The notes under the pieces: model-generated
What the model was told of the DNA's origin: nothing
Database searches by the model: none
What the model saw: the letters and a program-made list of their open reading frames with translations, nothing else
Source of the DNA: Lentzea guizhouensis
Lineage (GTDB): Bacteria > Actinomycetota > Actinomycetes > Mycobacteriales > Pseudonocardiaceae
Direction: 5' to 3'
Assembly: GCF_001701025.1 (NCBI RefSeq)
Contig: NZ_CP016793.1
Span: 6,696,001-6,760,000 of the forward strand
DNA length: 64,000 bases
Program-made: the position numbers and the translations under genes
Shown: positions 55,280 through 63,945 of the stretch, in pieces
Position numbering within the stretch: the first letter of the stretch is position 1
How the letters are laid out: each line of letters begins with the position of its first letter

Positions 55280-55635
55280 CGAGGACCGAGATGGTGCGCT
55301 CGATGTGCGCCTCCGTCGACGCCGGGGATGCCGAGGCGTTCGGGGCGTGGTTCGCCGAGACGGCCACCTACACGTTCGGCAACAACGACCCGCTCGTGGG
55401 CAGGGCCGCGGTGGTGCGGGCCACCGCGGCCGCCGTGCAGGGACTGCCGTGGGTGCGCCACGTCGTCGACCAGGTGGCGGAGGTGGGGGACCAGCTGTTC
55501 TGCCGGTTCACCATCGAGACGGCGACGCGGGACGGGTCCGAGGTCGCGCTGCCGTGCGTGACGGTGATCTGGATGGACGACGACCAGATCGTGGACTACC
55601 GCGTGCACATGGACATATCGCCCGCTCTCGGCTGA
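55276..55635 (+). CDS. NTF2/SnoaL-like protein
   Basis: The 119-residue protein fits the NTF2-like fold: an N-terminal helix set (RSMCASVDAGDAEAFGAWFAETATYTFGNNDPLVGRAAV) and curved strands (QLFCRFTIETATRD, LPCVTVIWMDDDQIVDYRVHMD). Members serve as isomerases, hydratases or small hydroxylases. It is coupled by ATGA overlap to the cupin gene and is the last gene before a strong hairpin. Likely acts on an intermediate of the monooxygenase pathway. Confidence 0.8.
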   Translation: MTRTEMVRSMCASVDAGDAEAFGAWFAETATYTFGNNDPLVGRAAVVRATAAAVQGLPWVRHVVDQVAEVGDQLFCRFTIETATRDGSEVALPCVTVIWMDDDQIVDYRVHMDISPALG

Positions 55636-55638
55636 CGG

Positions 55639-55670
55639 CGAAGGGCCCCGGAGTCTTCCGGGGCCCTTCG
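55639..55670. terminator. bidirectional terminator hairpin
   Basis: A perfect 14-bp stem (arm CGAAGGGCCCCGGA, 55639-55652) with a GTCT loop, pairing with 55657-55670. It lies four bases after the NTF2-like stop and three bases from the stop of the convergent flavin hydroxylase gene, so it can end both transcripts. Confidence 0.85.
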
Positions 55671-55672
55671 TG

Positions 55673-57472
55673 TCATGCCGCTCGTGCCCGCGGATGCTCG
55701 GCCCCGGGGTGCAGACGGGTGAGGAACCGCCGGCACGCCTCGAAGTCCAGCTCGTCGGCGCGCCAGGCCACGTGCCCGTCCGGCCGGATCACGTACAACG
55801 CCTGGGAGTCCCGCTCAGTGAGACCGTAGTGCTCGAACACCTGCGCCGAGTCGGCCTGGTGCACGCGGTCGTCCGGACGTGCCTCGACGCGGGTGACGAG
55901 GTGGGCGCTGACGCCGAACGCGGTGAGCCGCCGGTCGATCTCGGTGATCTCGGGCGTGCCGAGGTGCCTGCGGGACAACGCGACCACGTGCAGCTCGTAC
56001 CCGGTGAGCAGGTCGAACACGTGGGTGTGCGCGTTGATCCTGGCGTCCGGGGCGCGGTGGCCCGCCAGCGGTCCCTTCAGCGAGTACAGCAGCTCGTTGA
56101 CGGCGAACTCGCCCGGCCGGTAGCCGAGGCCCAGCTGCGAGAGCCGGTGGAACGACCTGCGGTGCGGCAGGGGAGCCGCGGACATCCGGCCGATCAGGAA
56201 CGGGCCGAGCGTGTCGCGCAGCCAGGCCTTTGCGCCACTCAGCCCGGCCGCGACCTTGTACAGCCGATCGGTGAACTTCAACAGCCGCACGCCTTCGGGG
56301 TGCCGTTCCGCCGAGTAGCTGTCGAGCAGGGCGTCGGCGGCGCCGTGCCGGAGGACCGCGCCGAGCTTCCACGCGAGGTTCGCCGCGTCGTGCAGGCCGG
56401 TGTTCATGCCCTGGCCGCCGGCCGGTGAGTGGATGTGCGCCGCGTCGCCGACCAAGAAACCCCGGCCCTGCCGGTAGGTGCCGACCTTCTTCAGGTGCAC
56501 CTGGTAACGGCTGGTCCACACCGGACTGTGCAGCGTGACGCCGGTGTTCGTCGCCGTGCGCAGCTCGGCCTGGAGCCTGGCCAGGTCGAACGGCGCGTCG
56601 GGGTCGAAGTCGGTGACCATGACGCGCGAGACCTGCTTGCCCTGCAACGGCAGGAAGAGGCCGATGCGGTTGCGGTTCATGAACACCCGGAAGTGCGCGT
56701 GGTCGAACGGCCACTCGACCGTGCAGTCGGCCAGCAGGTAGCGCTGCGCGTACTTCTCGCCTTCGAAGCCGAGCCCGAGCTTGGCGCGCACCGTGCTGTG
56801 CGCGCCGTCCGCGCCCACGACGTAGTTGGCGGTGACCGTGCGGTCGTTCAGCGTCGCCATGACCGCGTCCTCGGACTGGACGAGGTCGACGAGCCTGGTG
56901 CCCCTGCGGACGGTGACACCGTTACGTGCCAGGTGGTGCAGCAGCAGCTCCTCCACCTCGGCCTGCGGTGCCATCAGGATGAACTGGTACGGCGTGGTCG
57001 CGGCCTTCGAGCGGTCGAAGTCCAGCCCGCCCGCCTCCTTTCCCCTGATGTGGAAGCGGATCCCGTTGGTGACCACACCCCTGGCGAGCAGCTCGTCGGC
57101 CAGGCCGAGGTTGCGGAACAGCTCGACCGTCCGCGCCTGCACCGCGAACGCCCGTGACTCGGTGGCCGGGCCGGCGTTCGCGTCGATCACGCAGACGTCG
57201 ACACCCTGCTGCTTGAGCAGTGCCGCGGTCATCAGCCCGCTCGGCCCGGCGCCGACCACGAGCACCTCGCAGTCCTGCGGGCTCTGCCGTGGCGCACGGG
57301 TTCGCGCCGGCGAGCCGTCTCGTTCGGGGTTGCGCACCTTGCCCAGCCTCTGCAACACCCCGGCGCCCGGTCGCGCGGCGAGTTGCGGCAGCGGGTTGTT
57401 GGTGAACTTGCCCCACAGCCGGCGTGTGACAAGTACGGCGATGGTGACGAGCGCGATGACCAGCAGTCCCAT
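55673..57472 (-). CDS. membrane-anchored flavin-dependent aromatic hydroxylase
   Basis: The 599-residue protein starts with a membrane segment (MGLLVIALVTIAVLVTRRLW), then about 45 linker residues, then a class A flavoprotein hydroxylase: VVGAGPSGLMTAALL near 72, VVGADGAHSTVRAKLGLG near 220, GFLVGDAAHIHSPAGGQGMNTG near 350, and a thioredoxin-like C-terminal domain. Related enzymes (PheA, TfdB, MhpA) hydroxylate phenols with NADPH. The anchor before the FAD loop is unusual. It follows the small monooxygenase gene by three bases in one operon. Confidence 0.88.
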   Translation of the reverse strand: MGLLVIALVTIAVLVTRRLWGKFTNNPLPQLAARPGAGVLQRLGKVRNPERDGSPARTRAPRQSPQDCEVLVVGAGPSGLMTAALLKQQGVDVCVIDANAGPATESRAFAVQARTVELFRNLGLADELLARGVVTNGIRFHIRGKEAGGLDFDRSKAATTPYQFILMAPQAEVEELLLHHLARNGVTVRRGTRLVDLVQSEDAVMATLNDRTVTANYVVGADGAHSTVRAKLGLGFEGEKYAQRYLLADCTVEWPFDHAHFRVFMNRNRIGLFLPLQGKQVSRVMVTDFDPDAPFDLARLQAELRTATNTGVTLHSPVWTSRYQVHLKKVGTYRQGRGFLVGDAAHIHSPAGGQGMNTGLHDAANLAWKLGAVLRHGAADALLDSYSAERHPEGVRLLKFTDRLYKVAAGLSGAKAWLRDTLGPFLIGRMSAAPLPHRRSFHRLSQLGLGYRPGEFAVNELLYSLKGPLAGHRAPDARINAHTHVFDLLTGYELHVVALSRRHLGTPEITEIDRRLTAFGVSAHLVTRVEARPDDRVHQADSAQVFEHYGLTERDSQALYVIRPDGHVAWRADELDFEACRRFLTRLHPGAEHPRARAA

Positions 57473-57475
57473 CGC

Positions 57476-57829
57476 CTACTCCCCGACCGCCGGGTGGGTG
57501 CTGCACATGCGCAGGAACTGCTGCCGCAACGGCCCTTCGACGTGCGGCTGGATGTCGCGCCGGAAGTCGTGCACGTACTGCATCCCGAGGTGCTCCTCCA
57601 GTTCCGCCTTGGACCGGAACATCTCGTAGATGACGAACGACGACCGGTCCGCCCGGTCGCGGTGCACGTGGAACTCCACGCACCCGCTCTCCGCCCGCAA
57701 CGGCCCGACGAGCCCGAGGATCAGCTCCTCGACCGCTTCTTCGTGGCCTGGCTTGGCCTTCGCGAACCCCAGGTGTGTGTACGGGCCGGACTCGTCGGCG
57801 TCCGGCTCCGGCAGGACGACTGCGCTCAT
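57476..57829 (-). CDS. antibiotic biosynthesis monooxygenase (ABM) domain protein
   Basis: The 117-residue protein has an ABM fold: AKPGHEEAVEELILGLVGPLRAESGCVEFHVHRDRADRS (in part) and FVIYEMFRSKAELEEHLGMQYVHDF, as in YgiN-type quinol monooxygenases. Such small cofactor-free enzymes oxidise quinols or serve as accessory proteins. ATG 57829 has GGGAG before it. It is the first gene of the hydroxylase operon, 64 bases downstream of the third AGTCCC-N7-GGGACY site. Confidence 0.85.
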   Translation of the reverse strand: MSAVVLPEPDADESGPYTHLGFAKAKPGHEEAVEELILGLVGPLRAESGCVEFHVHRDRADRSSFVIYEMFRSKAELEEHLGMQYVHDFRRDIQPHVEGPLRQQFLRMCSTHPAVGE

Positions 57830-57892
57830 CAGATCTCCCGGTGGCTGTGGTGACGCCACCGTGGCAGCGGGCTTCCCGGTTGTTCCACCACG

Positions 57893-57911
57893 AGTCCCGG
57901 GCAGTGGGACC
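57893..57911. promoter_or_regulatory. AGTCCC-N7-GGGACC repeat, copy 3 (ABM/hydroxylase operon)
   Basis: AGTCCCGGGCAGTGGGACC has the same 6-7-6 layout as copies 1 and 2, with one mismatch in the outer base pair. It lies 64 bases upstream of the ABM start. Same orientation-independent spacing as at the other two promoters supports a shared regulator. Confidence 0.55.
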
Positions 57912-57913
57912 CC

Positions 57914-60900
57914 TCAGCGGTACAGGCCGGGCAACGCCTTGGCGAGCTGCCGCAACGCTTCCGGGTCGGCGGCGGCGAGGCCGGGCAGGGCCTCGGTCCA
58001 CGAGCCGGAGGTGAGCTGGTCGGCGAGCGTGCGGCGGGAGGGCGGGGGAGTGGGGTCGGCCGTGACCTCTGTGCCGCCGCCCGGCTCCGGTCCTCGTCGA
58101 CGGGCGGGGCGCTGGCGCCGACACCGCGTCCGCCGCCAGCGCCCGCGCTTGTCCTCGTCACCGATGGTCTCGGCCATCAGACGTGCCTGCGTCGCGAACT
58201 CGGTCGCGAGGTCCGGTTCGCCCTGTGCCGCGGTGATCGCGCCACCTCGCTCAACGCCCGGCAGCGCTGGTGGGCGTCGTGGATCGAGCGGGCGATGCGG
58301 CCGCCGGGTGGTGCTGGCCGAGGCCGACCGCGACGGCCAGTTCGTGCACGGCGGAGGACTTGGCGGCCTCCGCCAGATCGCGTGCCGCGGCGACCAGGTC
58401 CGCGACGGCCGCCACGCCCAGTGCTGCCCCGGCGCGCACCAGTTCCGTGTGCGCGGACAGCTGCCAGTCAGGGTCGACGGCGGGCAGCCACGTGCGGGCG
58501 TCGGCGAGCAGCGCGTAGGCCTGCCGCGGGTCGGACGTGGCCCGCATGACCTGGGCGAGCGCACGGACCCGGTAGTACGGGTAGGTGATCTCGCGGACGA
58601 TCGGCTCCGCCTCGTGCGGGCCGACGGCGACGGCCAGCGCGGACAGCGTGGTGGCGTGCAGGTACGGGTCGGTGATCTCGCGGGCGACGGTCAAGGCGTC
58701 GGCGTGCGCGCCGATCCGCAGCAGTGCCTGGGCCACGGTCGCGCGGACCTGGGAACGGGGGTCGACGGCCGCGGCGGCACGGGCTGCGGCTTCCGCCGCC
58801 TCGGCGAGCTCCTGGGCCTGCGCCGGAACGGTGGTGGTGAGCGCCGTGAGCGCATCGACCTGGGCGACGGGGTCGCGCACGAGGTCGATGGCGCGCAGTG
58901 CGCCGGGCAGGTCGTCGTCCTCGGCGACCTCCACGGCGAGGTCGGTGAGCGCGGTGCGGCGCAGCAGCGGTCGGGATGGCGGCGACCAGCTCGGCGCGGC
59001 GGTCCGGGTGGCGAGGCGGGAGGTCGCGGCCAGTGCGACCGGCCGTGGTCGCGGTGGGCGGTGTTCGCGGCGGTGCCTTGGCGATGGTCGAGGTGAGACC
59101 GGAGTCGCCGGTGGCGGCGACGGTCCTGATCAGCTCCAGGAAGCCCTCGATCTGCCGGGACTTGGGCGAGACCGCGGCGAGGTCGGCGGGGCGTGCCTGG
59201 CCAGCGCGTGGCCTGGTGCGGGAACCCCTCGCGCACGAGGTGGCCGACCAGGGTGACGAGGTGCCGGCCGCGGGTGCTGGCCAGCCGCCGGGACCGCCCG
59301 AGGCCGACGGCGCGGTCCGGTTCACCGAGCATCACCCACGCCCGGACGATCTCGCCGACCGCGCCGTCGTACAGCGTGGGGTCGATCTTGCCGGAGATGC
59401 GGCGTTCCGCCAGTTCGAGACGCTCGCGGGCCTCGGGGACGCGGTCCCGCCGGTGCAGGGCGATCGCGATCTCCACATCACCCTTGACCTTGTGGTAGCG
59501 CGCGGAGTTCTTGACGCGGTGCAGGACCGCCAGCGCCTGGTCGGGGTCGCGGCCGGCCGCGTCGCACACCACCTCGGCGAGGGCCTTGCCGCACCGCTTC
59601 TCGTCGTCGAGCCGGGCGACCACGAAGTCGGCTGCCTCCTCGTACCGGCTGCGCGCGGACAGTTCGAGCGCAGCGGTCGTGACGAGCCGGGCGCGCCGCT
59701 TGATCGACGTCGCCTGGTCGCAGAGCGCTGTCGCCCGTGCCTCGTCCCTGTGCTCCCAAGAGGCTCTGACCAGGTCGTCCTGCAGTGCCGTGACGGCCTC
59801 CGGTGCCACCTGCCCGACCAGCGCCTGCGCCGCGTCGAGGTCGCCGACCTTCATGAGCGCCACGGCGAGTTCGGCGCGTGCGGCACTGAGCGCGTCGGGA
59901 GAACCGATCCGGTCGAGCGCGCTCTCCGCGATCTCGCGGAACCCACCGGCGCCGTCCCGCACCTTGCCCAGCACCGCCGCGCACGCGCTGACCCGGAGGT
60001 GATCCGCCAGCTCGCCGATGAGGCTCTTCGCCTGCTCCAGGTGCCCGAGGCCCGCCCACACCGCCGGCAGTTCCGGCGGGAACAGCGCGGTGCTCCCGCC
60101 GAGGTCGTCGTGCAGCACCGCGAGCTGCGCCAGCGTGCCGAGGTCACGCCCGTCGGCCAGCTCCTTCCGCGCCGCCGCGATCTCCTCCAGCGCGTGGGCG
60201 TTCGCACCGGTGAGCGCCCGCAGCCGCACGTGCCGGTCCGGGTTGAGCGCGAGCGCGACCGGGTCGTCCTGCGGGTGGTTGAGCAGCAGGTACTCCGGCG
60301 TGTCCGCGGGCCAGCCCCGATCCCGCCAGTCGTGCGCCCACCTGAGCAGCTCGGCGGTGAGCTCGGCCAGCCAGCGCCGCCCGATCCTCTTGGCCGCGTC
60401 ATCCTCGAGGCTCGGGTGGTCGAGCTGGTAGCGGAAGTGCCCTGGGCGCCAGAGGCTGTGCACCCGCGCGAAACTGCGGCCGGTCAGGCCCTCCAGCACC
60501 GTGTCGACCTCGTCGTTGAAAACGTTCAACAGCTCGGCCAGGTCGCACACCGCCAAGGCGCCTTTCGCTGCCGTCACGTACCCGAGCAGCTGCTTCTCCA
60601 GGGCCGAGCCGGTGATCAACGCCCGCAAGTCCTCCTGAGCGGTCACCCGCATGATCGTCGCGTGCTCGGACGTCGGCAGCTCCCACACCACGTCCGGTGA
60701 CAGCAACGGGTGCCCCGATTCGACCACCCGCTCCGGCAGCGGTCGTTGCGGCCGCGACGAGAGGATCACCCGCAACCCGGCAGGTGGCCTGGCGGGCATC
60801 AGGTGCACGATGCTGCCGCTGCCCTCGCCGGCCTCCTCGTCGAGCCCGTCGACGATCATGACCAGGGTGCCCTCACACCGGTCCGCTGCCAGCGCGAGCA

Positions 60901-61330
60901 GCTTCCGGAACTCGTGCTCGTCGCGCGGGGCGTTCGCGGGCGCTGCACTGTCGAGCAGCCCCGCCAGCTGGTGCCACACCGCGCGGACGAAGTCGGCCCG
61001 GTTGTCCGAGTGCTTGCGCCGGACGAAGTACCAGACGGGGAACAGGCCCTCGTGCTCCCTGCGCGCGAACTCCCTCAGCAGCGCCGACTTGCCGCTCCAG
61101 CTCTCCGCCCGCACCCACAGGTACGGGTCGGGACCGTCGCAGAACTCGCGCAACCGCCGCAGTTCGTCCTCCCGGCCGAGCAGCTCGACGTCGCTCGGTT
61201 CGAGCATGCTCGAGTAGTCCTGCGGTTCCTGCACGCCATCGCCGTAGAAGTTGACGCCGCCGTTGATGACACCGGCCTGCACCAGGGACTGCACATTGCC
61301 GCGGTTCACGTTGCTGACGTCGTGCGACAT
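57914..61330 (-). CDS. STAND-like NTPase with helical repeats, 3' third frameshifted
   Basis: From ATG 61330 the first 700 residues read cleanly. The N-terminus has NVQSLVQAGVINGGVNFYG, a short conserved-looking tag I associate with actinobacterial STAND and effector proteins. An NTPase follows (RAESWSGKSALLREFARRE near 100; Walker B VMIVDGLDEE near 170; SSRPQRPLPERV as sensor region), then helical repeats. Beyond about 59230 the frame must change at least four times (near 59230, 58970, 58300, 58245) to keep repeat-like sequence up to LPGLYR. The total is divisible by three, so net shift is zero. A pseudogene or a patch of sequence errors. Possible defence or signalling NTPase; function not known. 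Confidence 0.7.
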
Positions 61331-61394
61331 CGAACCCGGGACCTCCGACGGTGACTGGCCGTGCCGGTGGACATCGAGACCGGCACGCACGCCG

Positions 61395-62495
61395 TTACGG
61401 CGTTTCCAGCCGCCGCAGAACCTCCGCGAGCGTGTCCGGGCTCGTCGCGAAGTTCACCCGCACGAACGCCGACGTGTCAACGTCCGTGCCGGCGCTGAAC
61501 TCCCAGCCCTCGCTCAGCTTCACCCCCGCACCGGCGGCACCCTCGAACCACGCCAGGTAGGTGGCCTCCGGTGCGTGGTAGCTCCTGCCGGGCCCGATCC
61601 ACCGGGTGACCGCGTCCCGGTTGCGCCGCAACGTCAGCAGCAGCTCGGTCAGCCACGAGTCGCCGTCCTGCCAGGCCGCCACGGTGGCCGCGCGCCCCAG
61701 CGTGTTCGGCTGGCCGAAGTAGTCCAGCGGTGCCGCGTCGAGGGCCTTGCGCAGTGCCGGGACGCCGATGTGGGCGACCGCGCAGCGCAGTGCCGCGATG
61801 TTGAACGCCTTGGTGGCCGAGGTGGCGGTCACCGTGCGCCGGGCCGTCTCCTGGCTCAGCGACGCGAACGGGACGTGCCGGTGGCCGGGGTAGGTGAGGT
61901 CGGCGTGGATCTCGTCGGACAGCACCACGAGGTCCAGCTCCTCGGCCAGCTCAGCCAGGCCGGTGAGCTCGGTGCGGGTGAAGACGCGGCCGGTCGGGTT
62001 CTGCGGGTTGACCAGGACGAGCAGTTCGCACCCCTGGTCACGTACCACCTCCGCGTCGAACCGCCAGCCGTCGGCCGTGTGCTCCATGGGGATCGGCACG
62101 ACCCGGCGGCCCGCGCGCAGGATGCTCGCGAGGAACGGCGGGTAGGTCGGCACGTGCAGCGCGACGCCGTCACCGGGGGCGGTCGTGTGCTCGACGACCA
62201 CCTGGAGGACCTGGATGAGGTCGCTGAAGACCCTGGTGTGCCCGGAGGTGGGCGTCCAGCCGAAGCGGGTGTGCATCCGCTGCTCGAACGCGGTGACCAC
62301 CGGGTCGCCGGCCGGCCAGTGCGGGTAGCCGAAGTCCTCGCGCTCGACCTCCTGCCACAGCCGGGCTTTCACGGCGGGTGGGAGGCCGAAGTCCATGTCC
62401 GCCACCCACGCGCCGATCGTGCCCTGCGCGAGCGATCCCCACTTCACCCCGGAACCCGACCGCAGCCGGGTCTCGTCGATCCGGTCGAAGCTCAC
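61395..62495 (-). CDS. PLP-dependent C-S lyase/aminotransferase, MalY/PatB family
   Basis: The 366-residue fold-type I enzyme has WVADMDFGLPPAVKARL near the start, HVPTYPPFLASI, LVNPQNPTGRVF near 170, LSDEIHADLTYPGHRHVPF near 205, and the PLP lysine in TSATKAFNIAALRCA near 236. These are the marks of MalY/PatB cystathionine beta-lyases. They cleave cystathionine or other cysteine conjugates to pyruvate, ammonia and a thiol. GTG 62495 overlaps the DinB-like stop as GTGA. Confidence 0.92.
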   Translation of the reverse strand: MSFDRIDETRLRSGSGVKWGSLAQGTIGAWVADMDFGLPPAVKARLWQEVEREDFGYPHWPAGDPVVTAFEQRMHTRFGWTPTSGHTRVFSDLIQVLQVVVEHTTAPGDGVALHVPTYPPFLASILRAGRRVVPIPMEHTADGWRFDAEVVRDQGCELLVLVNPQNPTGRVFTRTELTGLAELAEELDLVVLSDEIHADLTYPGHRHVPFASLSQETARRTVTATSATKAFNIAALRCAVAHIGVPALRKALDAAPLDYFGQPNTLGRAATVAAWQDGDSWLTELLLTLRRNRDAVTRWIGPGRSYHAPEATYLAWFEGAAGAGVKLSEGWEFSAGTDVDTSAFVRVNFATSPDTLAEVLRRLETP

Positions 62496-62953
62496 GCCAC
62501 ACCCCGCTCGATCACGGCGCGCAGCATGTCCACGTGACCGTGGTGCTGGGCCAGCTCCTCGTAGACGTGCAGCAGCGCGGCACCCTGGTCGAGCGGGACG
62601 TCCGGGCCGAGGAACGACGAGTCGGGCTCGGCTCGCAGCGGTGCGCGGAAGTCGGCCTGCCGCACGTCCTGCTCCAGCGCCTCCTTCGTGCGCTCGACGC
62701 GGGCGAGCAGCGGCTCGACCGGTCCGGCCGCCACGAACTCGGAGTCGCGGTCCCGGTGCGCGGGACGGCCGGCGACCAACTCGCCCGCCCAGTAGTCGGC
62801 CACACCGCAGCAGTGCGTCAGCAACGCGTACGGGCTGCTCACGCCGGGTATGGGCGTCAGGGTCGCGCGCTCGGCACCGAGGTCGCGCACGGTCGTGGCC
62901 ATGCCGTCGAGGGCCTGGCCGGTGAAGTGGAGGTACTGCTCGACAGTGATCAT
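62492..62953 (-). CDS. DinB/DUF664-like protein
   Basis: The 153-residue protein has the four-helix DinB pattern: HFTGQALDGMATTVRDLG, LTHCCGVADYWAGELVAGR, LLARVERTKEALEQD, and LLHVYEELAQHHGHVDML, with His residues at THCC and QHHGH that could bind metal. DinB and mycothiol-dependent isomerase-like proteins act on thiol conjugates. That fits the coupled C-S lyase gene (inference: thiol or mycothiol metabolism). ATG 62953 is used; the preceding TTG is possible. Confidence 0.83.
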   Translation of the reverse strand: MITVEQYLHFTGQALDGMATTVRDLGAERATLTPIPGVSSPYALLTHCCGVADYWAGELVAGRPAHRDRDSEFVAAGPVEPLLARVERTKEALEQDVRQADFRAPLRAEPDSSFLGPDVPLDQGAALLHVYEELAQHHGHVDMLRAVIERGVA

Positions 62954-62961
62954 CAAGTCCC

Positions 62962-63025
62962 GTCACCTTCTAAGCCGGTGACGCTCACGTTGCCCGGCGC
63001 GTGCGTCACCTGTCAAGATGGTTAC
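62962..63025. promoter_or_regulatory. paired GTCACC-N9-GGTGAC operators before the CGNR gene
   Basis: An inverted repeat GTCACC-N9-GGTGAC spans 62962-62982. A second, GTCACC-N9-GGTTAC, spans 63005-63025 and ends on the base before the GTG of the regulator. Centres are 43 bases apart. They cover the whole 72-base divergent spacer and would let one repressor control both the regulator and the DinB/lyase operon. Confidence 0.6.
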
Positions 63026-63565
63026 GTGAGCTTCGCGTTCGTCAGCGGCGACCTCGCGCTGGACTTCCTGGGCACCCTGAAGTGGCGCGACGGCGACCAG
63101 GAGGAGCTGCTGAGCTCCCCGCGGGACCTGGCGTCGTGGGCGCTGCAGGCAGGGGTGATGACCGAGCCGCCGCGGCTGAGCGCGGCGCAGTTCACCGCGC
63201 TCGTCGAGCTGCGGGAGTCGGTCTACCGGCTGGTCAAGGGCACGCTCGCCGGCAGCGGCTGGCCGGAGGAGGACCTGCGGCGGGTCAACTCCTACGCGGA
63301 CGCCCCGGCGCCGTCGTTCACGCTGACGGACACCGGGGTGCGCAGGCACGGCACCGCGCGGTCACTCGGCGGCGAGATCGCCCGCGCGGCAGCGGAACTG
63401 TTGTCCCGCAGGGACGAGCTGGTGATCCGGGAGTGCGGGCGCGACGACTGCACGCGGATCTTCATCGACCGGTCGCGCACCGGCAACCGGCGGTGGTGCG
63501 ACATGGAGGAGTGCGGCAACCGGATCAAGGCCGCCCAGTACCGCGCCCGCCGCAGGGCTCAGTAG
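63026..63565 (+). CDS. CGNR zinc-finger regulator (ABATE domain)
   Basis: The 179-residue protein starts FVSGDLALDFLGTLKWRDGDQ, the ABATE-type N-terminal domain, and ends with the CGNR zinc finger: ECGRDDCTRIFIDRSRTGNRRWCDMEECGNR, in which four cysteines hold zinc (quoted here as overlapping pieces: CGRDDCTRIF and WCDMEECGNR). Such proteins are stress-linked transcription regulators of unknown ligand. GTG 63026 is the natural start since the next upstream frame crosses the operators. Stop overlaps the convergent tautomerase gene by seven bases. Confidence 0.88.
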   Translation: MSFAFVSGDLALDFLGTLKWRDGDQEELLSSPRDLASWALQAGVMTEPPRLSAAQFTALVELRESVYRLVKGTLAGSGWPEEDLRRVNSYADAPAPSFTLTDTGVRRHGTARSLGGEIARAAAELLSRRDELVIRECGRDDCTRIFIDRSRTGNRRWCDMEECGNRIKAAQYRARRRAQ

Positions 63566-63915
63566 ACCAGCTTCTGGTACTGCTCCCGGTCCAGGTCGTA
63601 GACCTCCAGCGTCACCTGCGTCGGCAGGCCGTCCACCGGCTTGAGGTGCTCACCGGCGAGTCCGATGACCGTGCGGCCCACCTCCTGCTTGCGCTCGGCG
63701 GAACGCCCGGACAGCAGGCCGACCCGGACGTGGACCATCGCCGCGGGGGAGCCGTCACCGATCACCGACTCCTCGATCTGCCGGAACCGCGTCTTGAACG
63801 CCCCTACCTCCGAGGAGACCAGCGGCGACACGGCCTGGTGCAGCGCGAGTGCGAAACCGCGGCGGTCGAAGGCATCGGCCAGCTCCGCGGAGTACTCGAC
63901 GGTGATCTGTGGCAT
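63559..63915 (-). CDS. tautomerase, 5-carboxymethyl-2-hydroxymuconate isomerase-like
   Basis: The 118-residue protein begins MPQITVEYSAELADAFD, so Pro2 is free after Met removal, as in the tautomerase superfamily; the length and the phrases RFRQIEESVIGDG and VRVGLLSGRSAERKQEVGRTVIG match HpaF/CHMI. That enzyme acts in homoprotocatechuate meta-cleavage. Here it stands apart from the aromatic locus, so the substrate is open. ATG 63915 is preferred over an earlier start, because Pro must follow Met. Confidence 0.85.
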   Translation of the reverse strand: MPQITVEYSAELADAFDRRGFALALHQAVSPLVSSEVGAFKTRFRQIEESVIGDGSPAAMVHVRVGLLSGRSAERKQEVGRTVIGLAGEHLKPVDGLPTQVTLEVYDLDREQYQKLVY

Positions 63916-63945
63916 GCGGCCCAACCTACCGCGCCACGTGACCGC

